A stretch of DNA of 64,000 nucleotides, from assembly GCA_964250805.1 (NCBI GenBank), contig CAXUHG010000007.1, positions 1 through 64,000 on the forward strand, given 5' to 3'. Of the stretch, positions 15,859 through 24,734 are shown in pieces (positions within the stretch are counted from its first letter, which is position 1; each line of letters starts with the position of its first letter). The notes beneath the pieces were generated by a model that did no database searches, was not told the origin of the DNA, and saw nothing but the letters and a program-made list of their open reading frames with translations. Source of the DNA: JBBQVS01 sp964250805. GTDB taxonomy: Bacteria > Chloroflexota > Ktedonobacteria > Ktedonobacterales > Ktedonobacteraceae. A program made the position numbers and the translations under genes.

Positions 15859-18819
15859 TTATGAGGAGAATAGGGGGTTGAAATCACCGATCAGGTGAAA
15901 GGCGGCCCAGAAGTAGGGATGAACGCGATAGGGGCGGACGGAGGTACGCGCTCGTGCAAGAAATGCACGCTGTGCCTGAGCAAGAGCGGAGGTCTTCGAG
16001 TAGCCATGCCTCAGGACCTGATAGAACATTTCCATGAGTTCGGCACTACTTGCGTCATCTACCTTCCACAGTGTTGGGAGTAGGGAGGCGGCACCAGCAT
16101 ACAGGAAGCCACGCCCAAGCCCGATGACTTCATCGACGCCACGCACGACGGCACGCCCCGTTTCACAGGCACTTAATGTCAGAAGCGAGCATTTGGAAAG
16201 GTCGAGATTGAACACCTCAATCGCGCTCAACTGGCGATTGGCGAACTTGATGTGCGAGAAGTTTGGAGAGTCGAGCCTGAACAAGCCGTGAGCCGCAATA
16301 TGTATAATGGGACTAGATGGTCCTGCTTGCTCCAAGAGGGTTGTGGTCGCTCGCTCATCAAGAACGCATTGCGCTCCTAGCTGTTTTGCTACGACTTCGG
16401 CCTCTTGCGTGGCATAGGCAAGACGCCCATTATCGGAGAGACCCATCACAAGCGAGTCTTCGAGGCGAATACTCCCCGCTTCAATGCGTTGCCCACGCTG
16501 ACGACAAATATCGAGCAAGGCAGCCGATGGCAGGTAGGATATATTGAGTTGCTCAACGAGAAATTGGACGCCATCAAAGAGGCAGTGAAACGGTAGATAA
16601 TGCAGTACACCATATGGCACAACGATGAGATGTTCGCTTGCATACAATACATCCAACACAGGACGAAGCAACAGGTCGTAGAAACGTTGCAGCAGGCCCA
16701 AACTATTCTCCTGTAGACCGAAAAAGGCTTGAGCGCGGTCCGCGGTACCCGCAGCCTGACTCGCAAGATCGAGATTTGCTCGCCATAGCGTCAGCAGACG
16801 GTTCAGTTTTGGCACTGCCCCCTGCACCACTTGTACGTCAATCCCATTACGCGTTAACTGGAATATATAGATATCCTGGTCGGTAAGATAATATTCGAGC
16901 ATAACCGACCTGGGATCGAGGCGCGGCCAGAGGTCGGAGACGATGCTCTTCGTCCAGTTTGGACGGGGACGTGCCACGAGATCGCCGACGGAGCGCAACT
17001 GCATCTGCTCCAACAAGGATTCAATATGCCGCTCACGTTGCTGCATCTCCTGACGTGCTTTGACAGGTCCAACCGCACGAATGCGCATGACGGCGGTATC
17101 ACTTAGATTAGCTTCATTTTCGGTCTCATAGACAATTGAGCTAAACCATGCCTGCTCTTCGCGTAGACGTGCGAGATCACCGAGTATCGCCTCGCCAGCT
17201 TTATCACCCGCACGTAAACGGATGTCAATATTGTTACGCAAATAGTCGCCGAGGACGCGTGATTTGGCCTTCTCGACATAGATGAGAGCCTGATTTTTGT
17301 CGTCGCGCTTGAGGGAAAGCATGATGGCACGTCGGTAAATACCTGCTTTATCTTCGAGGAAACTGGTGCGCGAATCCATAACCAGACGGCTCTGCACATC
17401 CTCGATGCCCTGCACCGCGCTCTCGTAGTACTGAGCCGCTACATCAAGATTCCCGTGCTGTTCGGCAAGTTGACCAAGCAGATCGTCACAGGAATATTTG
17501 AGTTCAAGTAGACCCTGACTTTTGGCGATATCAAGCGCGGAATCACAGAGATATTGCGCGGTCGGCAAATCGTGTTCGGCTTCGGCGATATGAGCCTGAA
17601 GCAAAGTTGCACGCGCGAGTTGGGGTAAGTCTTCCTGCTCGGCGAAGGCATCGGCGACGTATTGAGCCTCACGTAGACTCGCCTCTAGCTTCTTGTCGGC
17701 GAAATACAATTCGGCCCGTCGAAGACGAGCGAAGGCAGCAAGACGCACCAATCCACCCTCTTCGAGCAGATCGCTTGCCTCTTGCAACATGCCTTCCGCT
17801 GCGCCAATATCGCCCTCGAATGAGGCGGCGGCTGCTTGATGCATCAGTGTCTGCGCGAGATTGTGATGATGAGCAGGAGAGGTACGGAAAAATGCGACGG
17901 TCTCGGAGGCGAGTTCATATGCCTCTCGTACACGATTCAGACGCATCAGACAGAAGCACATCTGTTGTGCGACCTCTGCGGCGGAGAAGGACATGTTGTA
18001 ACGCACAAAAAGGGCACGACTCTGATTATAGAGAAGCAACGCCTGACTATAATGTCCTTGCGCTGCATAGATGTCGGCAATGTTCAAATCCTCACGTGCA
18101 ACCGATATCTCTTCCCGTTCACCTTGCGCGACAAAGGTCGCACGCGCCTGTTCATGCAAGGCAACGGCCTCACGAAAACGTCCCTGCGCGGCAAGTGTCA
18201 AAGCTTTGTTGCCGCGTGCGCGTGCGATGTTCAACTCGACATGCTCACCATGCATGAGATACGTTTCGATGGCACGATCGAACAGGTGTAGAGCTGAATC
18301 GTACTGCCCCAGTTCAAAGTTGATAACGGCGGCGTTTACGTCGATTTGACCTGCACGCAACAGTTTGTTGTGACGCATGAAGATATCGCGTGCCTGTGTT
18401 GCATCGCGTAGTGCTTCAGTGGTGCGATTCAAGCGTAGGCAGGAGCTGATGCGTCCGATGCGAGTGCGTGCCCAGCCAACTTCATCCTTTACTGAGAGAA
18501 ATTCGTCGCCCGCTGCATCGAAAAAAGGCACAGCATCTGAATCTCGGTCTAAACGGCGCAGAGCATCACCCCGCGCCATCAGGCCGAGGGCATGATAATA
18601 GGCATTATGCGTCAAGTCACCGATCAACAGCAGATAGCCAGAAAGGACAAACGATGATTGTGCATCGTTTGTCCAACGGCGGTCTGTCTCTTTTTTCAGC
18701 AGATAGACAAGCTGATCGAGCGTGACATCTGTGAGCAGAGGCACCTGCGTCTGCAAAAGACGCCGCCCCTGCTCTTCGCTTTTGAGCAGCAAGCTCGCAA
18801 CCAAGTCTTGAGGTGTCAT
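15859..18819 (-). CDS. TPR-CHAT domain protease (caspase-like)
   Basis: 986 aa cytoplasmic protein. Residues about 60-470 are TPR-like helical repeats. The C-terminal third (about 670-986) is a CHAT domain of the caspase/separase clan with the catalytic dyad in place: His about 844 in HIAAHGLF and Cys about 885 in LSACETGRA, followed by GLGRGFLYAGAASLLPTLW. CHAT proteins cleave protein partners; the partner is unknown here. The gene follows the zinc-finger gene closely and the ECF sigma gene upstream, which suggests a regulatory cascade. The start is uncertain: ATG 18819 begins MTPQDLV; ATG 18873 would translate a fragment of repeat B. Neither has a strong ribosome-binding site. Confidence 0.85.
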   Translation of the reverse strand: MTPQDLVASLLLKSEEQGRRLLQTQVPLLTDVTLDQLVYLLKKETDRRWTNDAQSSFVLSGYLLLIGDLTHNAYYHALGLMARGDALRRLDRDSDAVPFFDAAGDEFLSVKDEVGWARTRIGRISSCLRLNRTTEALRDATQARDIFMRHNKLLRAGQIDVNAAVINFELGQYDSALHLFDRAIETYLMHGEHVELNIARARGNKALTLAAQGRFREAVALHEQARATFVAQGEREEISVAREDLNIADIYAAQGHYSQALLLYNQSRALFVRYNMSFSAAEVAQQMCFCLMRLNRVREAYELASETVAFFRTSPAHHHNLAQTLMHQAAAASFEGDIGAAEGMLQEASDLLEEGGLVRLAAFARLRRAELYFADKKLEASLREAQYVADAFAEQEDLPQLARATLLQAHIAEAEHDLPTAQYLCDSALDIAKSQGLLELKYSCDDLLGQLAEQHGNLDVAAQYYESAVQGIEDVQSRLVMDSRTSFLEDKAGIYRRAIMLSLKRDDKNQALIYVEKAKSRVLGDYLRNNIDIRLRAGDKAGEAILGDLARLREEQAWFSSIVYETENEANLSDTAVMRIRAVGPVKARQEMQQRERHIESLLEQMQLRSVGDLVARPRPNWTKSIVSDLWPRLDPRSVMLEYYLTDQDIYIFQLTRNGIDVQVVQGAVPKLNRLLTLWRANLDLASQAAGTADRAQAFFGLQENSLGLLQRFYDLLLRPVLDVLYASEHLIVVPYGVLHYLPFHCLFDGVQFLVEQLNISYLPSAALLDICRQRGQRIEAGSIRLEDSLVMGLSDNGRLAYATQEAEVVAKQLGAQCVLDERATTTLLEQAGPSSPIIHIAAHGLFRLDSPNFSHIKFANRQLSAIEVFNLDLSKCSLLTLSACETGRAVVRGVDEVIGLGRGFLYAGAASLLPTLWKVDDASSAELMEMFYQVLRHGYSKTSALAQAQRAFLARARTSVRPYRVHPYFWAAFHLIGDFNPLFSS

Positions 18820-18847
18820 ATAAGCACTGCCGACGGTACATATTACC

Positions 18848-18883
18848 GACGGGCGACTACAAGGGTCGCCCATCCCATTTTAC
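18848..18883. repeat. Degraded fragment of repeat family B
   Basis: GGGCGAC/GTCGCCC inverted repeat (18851-18871), with flanking text gacgggcgactacaagggtc that aligns with one arm of the full family B copies. It lies between the zinc-finger and CHAT genes and obscures the CHAT start. Confidence 0.55.
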
Positions 18884-19695
18884 TATTGTAGCGTGACTTG
18901 TAACTGGTCAATGGCAACAACACCTTCCGCGAAAGAAATTTCCAGGGTGTACGTACCCTCCTCGACGCCAGGAAAGACAAAGTTACCTAGATCGTCGATA
19001 ATCTCCGCATATTCAGATAATGCATTGTTGGTTTGCTTCATAAGCTTGACGGGCGTACCATCTAACATTTCCAGTGTTGTCCCCTTACGAGCAACGAAGC
19101 CAATCACCTGCAGCAGGTCTCTGGAATTTGCCTCGCGCTCGACCTGCACAGATATATTGACATCTTCTGCCATATAACGACGCGGCCATAACGCTGTTTG
19201 AGGTGCTGTGTCGCGTTGATGGGCTATGCGTGGTGCTTGAGGCACTAGCGTTGCGACGATGCGTCGTGTACCCGCGAGCGATGTGTCGCGCAAGTTTTCC
19301 AGGAAGCGTTTCGCCTCCTGTTTTGGTCGCACAGCATTCACGGCTGGACGGGCTTCTCTTTGTGGGACAAGCATTGGATCGTTGGCAAGGAATTCGGTGA
19401 GCGTCGCCACCTCTGTCTTACACAACACACATATGTTGAGATGATTACGAACATCGTTCGCTTGTTGTGGACTCAGCAAACCAAACTGATAGTCGCCAAG
19501 TACCTGATTCGGTGGGCAGTCCCAGCGATACAGGTTGTTAACGAGTTTGAGTTCCATGCGTCGATACAGAGTTGCCTGAGCTAAGCAGGACTGGCACTGT
19601 TTGATATGTTGTAGTGCCGCAGGTCGCACACTTTCACCCTCACTATAGGCAATTAACTCTTCATCGCGCACGGCACCCGGATTACTACACTCCAT
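18883..19695 (-). CDS. Double zinc-finger anti-sigma-like protein
   Basis: 270 aa, no transmembrane segment. Two ZAS-type motifs are visible: C3...H30-x3-C34-x2-C37 and C60...H85-x3-C89-x2-C92, both with the roughly 25-residue spacing of zinc-binding anti-sigma domains. A basic/proline linker follows, then a C-terminal beta-rich part (about 175-270) ending in FVFPGVEEGTYTLEISFAEG, a carboxypeptidase-regulatory-like or SpaA-like fold. It follows the ECF sigma gene in the same direction, 206 bp downstream, and AGGGG lies about 10 nt before its ATG. It probably binds the sigma factor. Whether CHAT cleaves it is an untested idea. Confidence 0.7.
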   Translation of the reverse strand: MECSNPGAVRDEELIAYSEGESVRPAALQHIKQCQSCLAQATLYRRMELKLVNNLYRWDCPPNQVLGDYQFGLLSPQQANDVRNHLNICVLCKTEVATLTEFLANDPMLVPQREARPAVNAVRPKQEAKRFLENLRDTSLAGTRRIVATLVPQAPRIAHQRDTAPQTALWPRRYMAEDVNISVQVEREANSRDLLQVIGFVARKGTTLEMLDGTPVKLMKQTNNALSEYAEIIDDLGNFVFPGVEEGTYTLEISFAEGVVAIDQLQVTLQ

Positions 19696-19901
19696 GAGCG
19701 TTTTCCCCTAGTCAAACGAGAGTAGATTTGGCAGTCAACCCGCGACTCTCCCCATTGTCGCTTGTGTTCTCCGCGCTACTCAGCAAATTTTCTTTACACC
19801 TCAATAAACGATGCATTTCCTCGTTTTGGCGTTCGTCTTATCCTTTTGCGTTGGATAAAAGAGCAGGACGTTTTTGTTTGTGAGTAGGAAGGACATGTTC
19901 C

Positions 19902-20705
19902 TTAGAGATGCTCCTGCCGAAATAAGGTGAGTAGACGACGATTGCGTCGCAAGCGTTCCAAGACGTTGCGTTTGATACGATAGACATCATCTACGGTAGG
20001 AAAGAGACGCCTGTGCTGACTGCTAATCTCGCTGGGCTTCATGCCCTGAACATAGGCTAAATAGATGAGAACACGCTCATCTTCGCCGTTAAGTTCTTCC
20101 TGAATAACCTGCCACAGACTCTGTGCTGAAATATTCGAGACAACATCATCAGCGGGATCGTCGGAGGCGGGTTCATGCTCGATTAGTTCCAGTGTCTCTT
20201 CATACTGGCGTGCTTGCCGTGAGCGCACCTCGTCTGCAACAACACTATGCACACACATTTTGAGGTACTTGAGGATAGCAGCCAGTGAGTCGAAGTTCGT
20301 CATTTTCACAGGTGTCAGAGCCTGCGAAAATTTGGCGAATGCCGCATTGACCAGAGGTCCACTACCATCTTGGCCTAGTAGGGGGGTTGCGCTTTGATGC
20401 TGTGTTACCCATGTAAGAACGAGTGGAGCGTATTGCTGATAGATAGACGACCACGCATCGTCATTCCGTTGCACAATCGCACGGCGAAACATTTCCAGGC
20501 AGAAGCGATCATTTGAGGGACTCTGCTTGAGAAATTTGTTGGTCTCTTCCGAGCAGCAACGAGCCAAGTTGTTGATTGAGAGCAGTTCAGGTTGAGGTGC
20601 ATTCTGTTGCGCTTCATATGAGCCATTGCCATTACTCACACGTTCACCCTGTCCCCTCGCATCAGGAAACGTTCCTGATGACTGAGAGAGATTTCGAGAC
20701 TCCAT
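19902..20705 (-). CDS. ECF-type RNA polymerase sigma factor
   Basis: 267 aa. A region 2-like segment (about 75-190) has WSSIYQQYAPLVLTWV, NAAFAKFSQALTPV and LKYLKMCVHSVVADEVRSR. A region 4-like segment (about 205-265) has NGEDERVLIYLAYVQGMKPSEISSQ, then an RRNRR tail. The N-terminus (about 1-50) is low-complexity. ATG 20705 follows AGGGAG by about 10 nt; ATG 20729 would translate that site. It heads the sigma/zinc-finger/CHAT operon, and the promoter at 20781-20809 sits among inverted repeats that could be its own target. The family is divergent, so the sigma assignment rests on fold-like blocks and context. Confidence 0.75.
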   Translation of the reverse strand: MESRNLSQSSGTFPDARGQGERVSNGNGSYEAQQNAPQPELLSINNLARCCSEETNKFLKQSPSNDRFCLEMFRRAIVQRNDDAWSSIYQQYAPLVLTWVTQHQSATPLLGQDGSGPLVNAAFAKFSQALTPVKMTNFDSLAAILKYLKMCVHSVVADEVRSRQARQYEETLELIEHEPASDDPADDVVSNISAQSLWQVIQEELNGEDERVLIYLAYVQGMKPSEISSQHRRLFPTVDDVYRIKRNVLERLRRNRRLLTLFRQEHL

Positions 20706-20780
20706 CGCAGGTAAGCTCCCTGATTTCACTATAGCCTATTATTTTGTAGTCCTAACGACGTATTTTTGGTATCCTCAAGC

Positions 20781-20809
20781 AGTATAGCATGAGCATCATA
20801 CAGGTACAA
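20781..20809 (-). promoter_or_regulatory. Promoter of the sigma/zinc-finger/CHAT operon
   Basis: Minus-strand TTGTAC (20804-20809) and TATACT (20781-20786) with a 17-bp spacer. Interlocking inverted repeats cover it: AGCAGTATA (20780 region) with TATACTGCT (20812-20820), and CAAGGTA (20807-20813) with TACCTTG (20822-20828). Confidence 0.6.
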
Positions 20810-21055
20810 GGTATACTGCTGTACCTTGCACAGGTTTTTGTCAACACCTATGACACAAGTTTTACTATTATCGCACGTTTCCCTAAGCAAAGCTAGTCTA
20901 CTAGTAAAAGGAGGTACAACGAACTAATCATAACTCAACAAGCGGAAGACACACAACTATCGCCCATCATTACTTTACAAAATCACCCGAAAGTACTTAT
21001 ACTAAAGATGCATCAGCGTAATTTATGCTCATTAGAAGACAAGGTAGTACAGGCT

Positions 21056-21084
21056 TTGTCAAATACTTACTCTTGTGTTATGAT
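21056..21084 (+). promoter_or_regulatory. Possible promoter of the first DUF4388 gene
   Basis: TTGTCA (21056-21061) and TATGAT (21079-21084) with a 17-bp spacer, about 90 bp before the gene. A second candidate lies at 20974-21003. Confidence 0.5.
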
Positions 21085-21173
21085 AGCAAAGCTAACTTAG
21101 CAGACGAAAAGAAAAAATGCTCTACTTCTTGCAACATTTATTTGTGCCAATTCGTCTATTTTAAGGAACATGA

Positions 21174-21791
21174 ATGCTACTACTCAATGGGCGGAGCAAT
21201 ATGTCCATACCATCACAACGTGGGACGGAAACGAGTAACCTTGTCAATGTCATTGATGTTATTCAGCTTGGGCGCAAAACGGGCATTTTGACTGTCGAGC
21301 GCGAGGTGAATGAATATCTTGAACTGGGTGAAATCACGTTCATGAACGGGCAGGTTACGCATGCACGTAGCAATCACTATCTTAGCGCGGAAGGTCAAGC
21401 CGCGTTCCAATGGCTTCGTACATGGAGTGCCTGTCGCTTTCTCTTCGAGGCAACGCATGAGGTGCCTCGAACAACTCGACCACTTCCCGCCGCACCATCG
21501 TCGAAGGTAGATGTGCATAATAGCGACACGCAACCGCAACGTGTTCCGACAAACATCCAAGGTGCAAGGCAAGAGGAGGATAATTTTTCTGCCGTGCCAC
21601 GACGTATTATTTACGCAGAGAAGGCACTCCATATTATAGAAAACGCGCAATTATCACGCACACACCGTCAACTTTTTTTACTCATTGATGGACAGCGAAA
21701 TGTGGCAGAGTTACTCAGGCTTTTAGGAAGGAAGCAGGGTGAGGGACTCAAGCTGCTACGCGATCTGGCACACATTGGCGTTATTCGATAA
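21174..21791 (+). CDS. DUF4388 domain protein
   Basis: 205 aa, cytoplasmic. The N-terminal half (about 20-100) is a DUF4388 (PatA N-terminal-like) domain: VNVIDVIQLGRKTGILTVER, LGEITFMNGQVTHAR and GQAAFQWLRTW. A disordered linker leads to a C-terminal winged-helix-like segment (about 150-205, LSRTHRQLFLLIDGQRNVAELLRLLG). Such proteins usually take part in signalling or gliding/chemotaxis-type regulation, but the biochemical role is unknown. AAGGA lies 6 nt before ATG 21174; ATG 21201 (MSIPSQRG) is a possible alternative and aligns better with the paralogue's start. It forms a cluster with the dCache gene, the paralogue at 23548 and the MOSC gene. Confidence 0.8.
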   Translation: MLLLNGRSNMSIPSQRGTETSNLVNVIDVIQLGRKTGILTVEREVNEYLELGEITFMNGQVTHARSNHYLSAEGQAAFQWLRTWSACRFLFEATHEVPRTTRPLPAAPSSKVDVHNSDTQPQRVPTNIQGARQEEDNFSAVPRRIIYAEKALHIIENAQLSRTHRQLFLLIDGQRNVAELLRLLGRKQGEGLKLLRDLAHIGVIR

Positions 21792-21814
21792 CCAGTAAAG
21801 GACGGTTCATTGTC

Positions 21815-23311
21815 ATGGCTCAACAAGGGTTGCAACTTCCAGCTCGAACGTACAAACGTCGCTCTTCACTTTCGGTTCGTATCTCTATCGGTTTAGTGCT
21901 GGCGGCTATTCTTCCGCTCGTACTTACTATCGTGTTCAGTGAGTTACAGTCGCGCCCGACATTGACCACACAAGCAAATAACGCGATGATCAGTGATGCC
22001 CAATCGCGTGTTCAGCTTATCAACACCTATTTTAATGAGCGACTGCTCGACGCACAAACATTGAGTCAGGTTCCATCGCTACAGACATTTATGCAGGCTC
22101 AACCGAGTCAAAGCCCCGCCTATCACGACCTTGCGGTCCATGCATCTTACGCATTAGGAGCGGGCAGTTTTCGTGATAAACACTACACCACATGGGCGTT
22201 ATTTACGACAAAGGGTGCATTACTTCTTTCGTACCCAATTATGCCACAGCCACATGGAAAATCTCTGGTGCCATCTGAAGATTTACAGCAGGTGGATGCG
22301 CTTAAAACCTTTGCATCAGCGGTCTATTACGACCCTGTAACACAGAAGGCATCAGTCGATATCTACAGCCCCGTCGGTGGAACCGCGAATATTCCCTTAC
22401 TTGGCTTTATGAAGGCTACGCTCAATCTCGACTACATCTGGGATATCGTCAAACAGGATGCCAATACAGCCTTTATCCTTGACGAGAATGGTGTACGTAT
22501 CGCTGACACACAATCAACTCATCTCTTCAAAGCAGTGGCACCTATCGCACCGGAGAGTCAACAACGCATTTCAGATGAAGCACGTTATGGCACAACGGAT
22601 AATGTACCACTACTCGCTGACCCTCTCCTCGCTCAGCATATGCATAGTACAGCAGGAACCTATCAAGGTACACCAACAGGCCAGAACGAGTCGTATCAAA
22701 TCGTACAACGCGCAACAAGTACGGTTCCGTGGACATACTACGTCTTGAGTCCGGTCAATACGGTCACTCTTGTCGCCAATCAGCAGTTGCTTTCTACGCT
22801 TATTATCGGGCTTGCCATCGCAATTCTCGCCGCTATCATCGGTGTTATCTTCGGGCGTCGCATCTCGTATCCAATTATGTCCTCTGTTGAATTGCTACAA
22901 AAGAGTAGCCTCGCGTTGAATGCGTTGGCAACGAAACAGCAGGACGCGGCTTCTGAGCAGATGTGGGTGGTAGACTCATCGCAGGTTGGGCTACAATCGG
23001 TCCAGTATTACACCGATGCAACAAAGGTTGCGGCACGCCAACTCAACGACATCAATACAGAGCTATCGCAAAACTGGTATTCCATCGACGAAAAGAACGC
23101 ACGCCAGTATCTAGCGAAAGCTTCCTCTGCCGCCCAGTACATCGAGAATGCCGCGCAATATCAGGGGACGAGCAATCAGAAACTCGCCACTGCTCTGAAA
23201 GTGGCAACACAGGTAACGGAGCAACTTGCGGCTGGTGCGACCTCCGCGACTGATGCTGCAAACCAGTTGGAGCGTGTTGTCGAGGAATTGCGCTACGTCG
23301 TCGGAAAATAA
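21815..23311 (+). CDS. Orphan dCache-type membrane sensor without output domain
   Basis: 498 aa. A basic N-terminus and first transmembrane helix (about 23-44) precede an extracytoplasmic double-Cache-like domain (about 50-325, with WALFTTKGALLLSYP, VDIYSPVGG and AFILDENGVRIADT). A second transmembrane helix (about 328-350) follows, then a cytoplasmic all-alpha part (about 360-498) rich in Ala/Gln with coiled-coil character. The layout equals a chemoreceptor, but I see no conserved MCP hairpin tip, kinase or cyclase domain. It may signal to the flanking DUF4388 proteins, which lie 23 bp upstream and 236 bp downstream. Confidence 0.7.
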   Translation: MAQQGLQLPARTYKRRSSLSVRISIGLVLAAILPLVLTIVFSELQSRPTLTTQANNAMISDAQSRVQLINTYFNERLLDAQTLSQVPSLQTFMQAQPSQSPAYHDLAVHASYALGAGSFRDKHYTTWALFTTKGALLLSYPIMPQPHGKSLVPSEDLQQVDALKTFASAVYYDPVTQKASVDIYSPVGGTANIPLLGFMKATLNLDYIWDIVKQDANTAFILDENGVRIADTQSTHLFKAVAPIAPESQQRISDEARYGTTDNVPLLADPLLAQHMHSTAGTYQGTPTGQNESYQIVQRATSTVPWTYYVLSPVNTVTLVANQQLLSTLIIGLAIAILAAIIGVIFGRRISYPIMSSVELLQKSSLALNALATKQQDAASEQMWVVDSSQVGLQSVQYYTDATKVAARQLNDINTELSQNWYSIDEKNARQYLAKASSAAQYIENAAQYQGTSNQKLATALKVATQVTEQLAAGATSATDAANQLERVVEELRYVVGK

Positions 23312-23314
23312 ACA

Positions 23315-23377
23315 AGGTATGCATAAAACAAGGGAGCGTTCTCGCTACGAGAACGCTCCCTTGTTTTATGCATACCT
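23315..23377. terminator. Long palindromic terminator
   Basis: A 30-bp perfect stem with a 3-nt loop (CTA) starts 3 bp after the dCache stop codon. The arms contain AAAACAAG/CTTGTTTT, so either strand could terminate. Confidence 0.85.
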
Positions 23378-23547
23378 CATATTAAGATGCTATTAAAAAG
23401 TTGCTCAAATTCCTATAGTTTCTTTGTATTTGTCAAAGCAGTGTGATATCTTTAGGCAAGTTTTATTGATAGCGTTAGCAACTTCACACCATATTCGCGT
23501 GTAGTAATGTTCATTGTAGAGCATATTTTATTATCGTGGAGAAAGAA

Positions 23548-24123
23548 ATGCAGCAGCGAGAAACGGCAACTGATCGGCTTGCTGATGTTATCAATGTGAT
23601 TCGCCTTGGGCGTAGAACAGGTATGCTTACTGTTGAACGTGGGCAAGGTACAACATTTGAAGAGGGAAGTATTCTATTCGCTAATGGACAGATCGTGCAG
23701 GCGAATGTTGGTATCCTGAGTGGGCAAGAAGCATTAGCATGGCTCAGTGCATGGGGAGATTGCATGTTCGCATTTATCGAACAATCTACAAGCAGTTTTC
23801 CCGCATTTACTACACCACAAGCTTCTTACAAGCCGTCTCTCAACACGCCTAATGCTCAACTTAGAGGGCAACTCCATAATAACAGCCCAATGACAGAATC
23901 GGTAGAGAGATTTGTGAGTGGTCCTCCTCGGCGCACAACATCAATCGAAGAGGGGCTAGCACTCCTGGAACAGAGAGGGTTTTCACGAACATATCGAAGG
24001 CTACTTTTACTCATTGATGGGCGAAGAAGCATTACCGAACTGGGACGCTTGGTTGGACATAGTGCGGAAGAGGTTGCACGCCAACTGGACGAACTGGAAC
24101 GAGCAGGCTTCATTCAGCAATAG
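23548..24123 (+). CDS. DUF4388 domain protein, paralogue
   Basis: 191 aa, same architecture as the 21174 gene: a DUF4388 domain (about 10-85; ADVINVIRLGRRTGMLTVER, EGSILFANGQIVQAN, GQEALAWLSAWG), a polar linker, and a C-terminal winged-helix-like domain (about 135-191; FSRTYRRLLLLIDGRRSITELGRLVG). ATG 23548 has GGAG 6-7 nt upstream; a GTG at 23536 is an alternative. The pair flanks the orphan sensor, suggesting one signalling unit. The terminator at 23315 means it needs its own promoter; none is obvious. Confidence 0.8.
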   Translation: MQQRETATDRLADVINVIRLGRRTGMLTVERGQGTTFEEGSILFANGQIVQANVGILSGQEALAWLSAWGDCMFAFIEQSTSSFPAFTTPQASYKPSLNTPNAQLRGQLHNNSPMTESVERFVSGPPRRTTSIEEGLALLEQRGFSRTYRRLLLLIDGRRSITELGRLVGHSAEEVARQLDELERAGFIQQ

Positions 24124-24155
24124 TTTTCAGGTGGAAGGAATTATCCACTAGCATT

Positions 24156-24734
24156 ATGCAAAAAATTGGTCGTATTGTGTTCGTACAGATTCAGCCAGCA
24201 TCGATCAAAGTGGGCAAGCCTGAACGCTATGATCCAACGCGCTTGCTGAGAGTTAATGAACTTCTCTTATCACAACCGGGAGTTGTTGGCGTAACGAAGG
24301 ATGGTCGGCACATTATTGATGTGCATAACGAACTACATCCACAGACGAAGAGTCGAGGAGATAATGGCTTCTCGCTTGGCTTCACCAGCCACTACGCTTC
24401 GTTGCGCTCGCGCTTCGGTCAACATCTTGTCGATGGTTGTGCAGGCGAAAACATTATCGTTGAAACCGACAGAATGCACGGTCTCGATGAGCTACAAGCT
24501 GGTCTCGCCATTCAACAAGAGCAAACGGGTGAGTTCATCCCGCTTTTCCATGTCGGAACTATCTTTCCTTGCCTTCCTTTCAGCAGTTACGCGGCTCAGA
24601 GAACACTTACTGCAACTGATGCGAAGGAGACGCTACAATTTTTGATGGGCGGGCGACGCGGCTTCCTAGCGGAACTAGTCCATCGAGAGCAAACGGTAAC
24701 AGTGCGAGCAGGTGATGTGCTGTACAAAAGGTAG
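24156..24734 (+). CDS. MOSC-like domain protein
   Basis: 192 aa, cytoplasmic. RIVFVQIQPASIKVGKPE, NGFSLGFTSHYASLRSRFG, DGCAGENIIVET and FHVGTIFPCLPFSSY match the layout of small stand-alone MOSC (molybdenum cofactor sulfurase C-terminal) proteins; the GENI segment is typical. The cysteine in FPCLPFS could take part in cofactor or sulfur handling. The substrate is unknown. The stop codon TAG (24732-24734) is supplied by the first bases of repeat A copy 3, so the native C-terminus may have been altered. It lies 32 bp after the DUF4388 paralogue and may be cotranscribed with it. Confidence 0.65.
   Translation: MQKIGRIVFVQIQPASIKVGKPERYDPTRLLRVNELLLSQPGVVGVTKDGRHIIDVHNELHPQTKSRGDNGFSLGFTSHYASLRSRFGQHLVDGCAGENIIVETDRMHGLDELQAGLAIQQEQTGEFIPLFHVGTIFPCLPFSSYAAQRTLTATDAKETLQFLMGGRRGFLAELVHREQTVTVRAGDVLYKR

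Larger units (their letters stand above)
20706..21173. other. Divergent intergenic region
   Basis: 468 bp between the sigma operon and the DUF4388 gene. It holds the sigma promoter with its inverted repeats and two plus-strand promoter candidates: TTTACA-18-TATACT (20974-21003) and TTGTCA-17-TATGAT (21056-21084). No gene is seen. Confidence 0.55.

Noticed and set aside
17607..18291. Long plus-strand open frames opposite the CHAT gene
   Set aside because: Their arginine/histidine-rich translations are antisense products of the TPR region. The minus-strand frame is continuous, has known domains and explains the DNA.
20706..21291. 88-codon frame starting at 21025
   Set aside because: It overlaps the DUF4388 start in another frame, has no ribosome-binding site and covers the promoter region.
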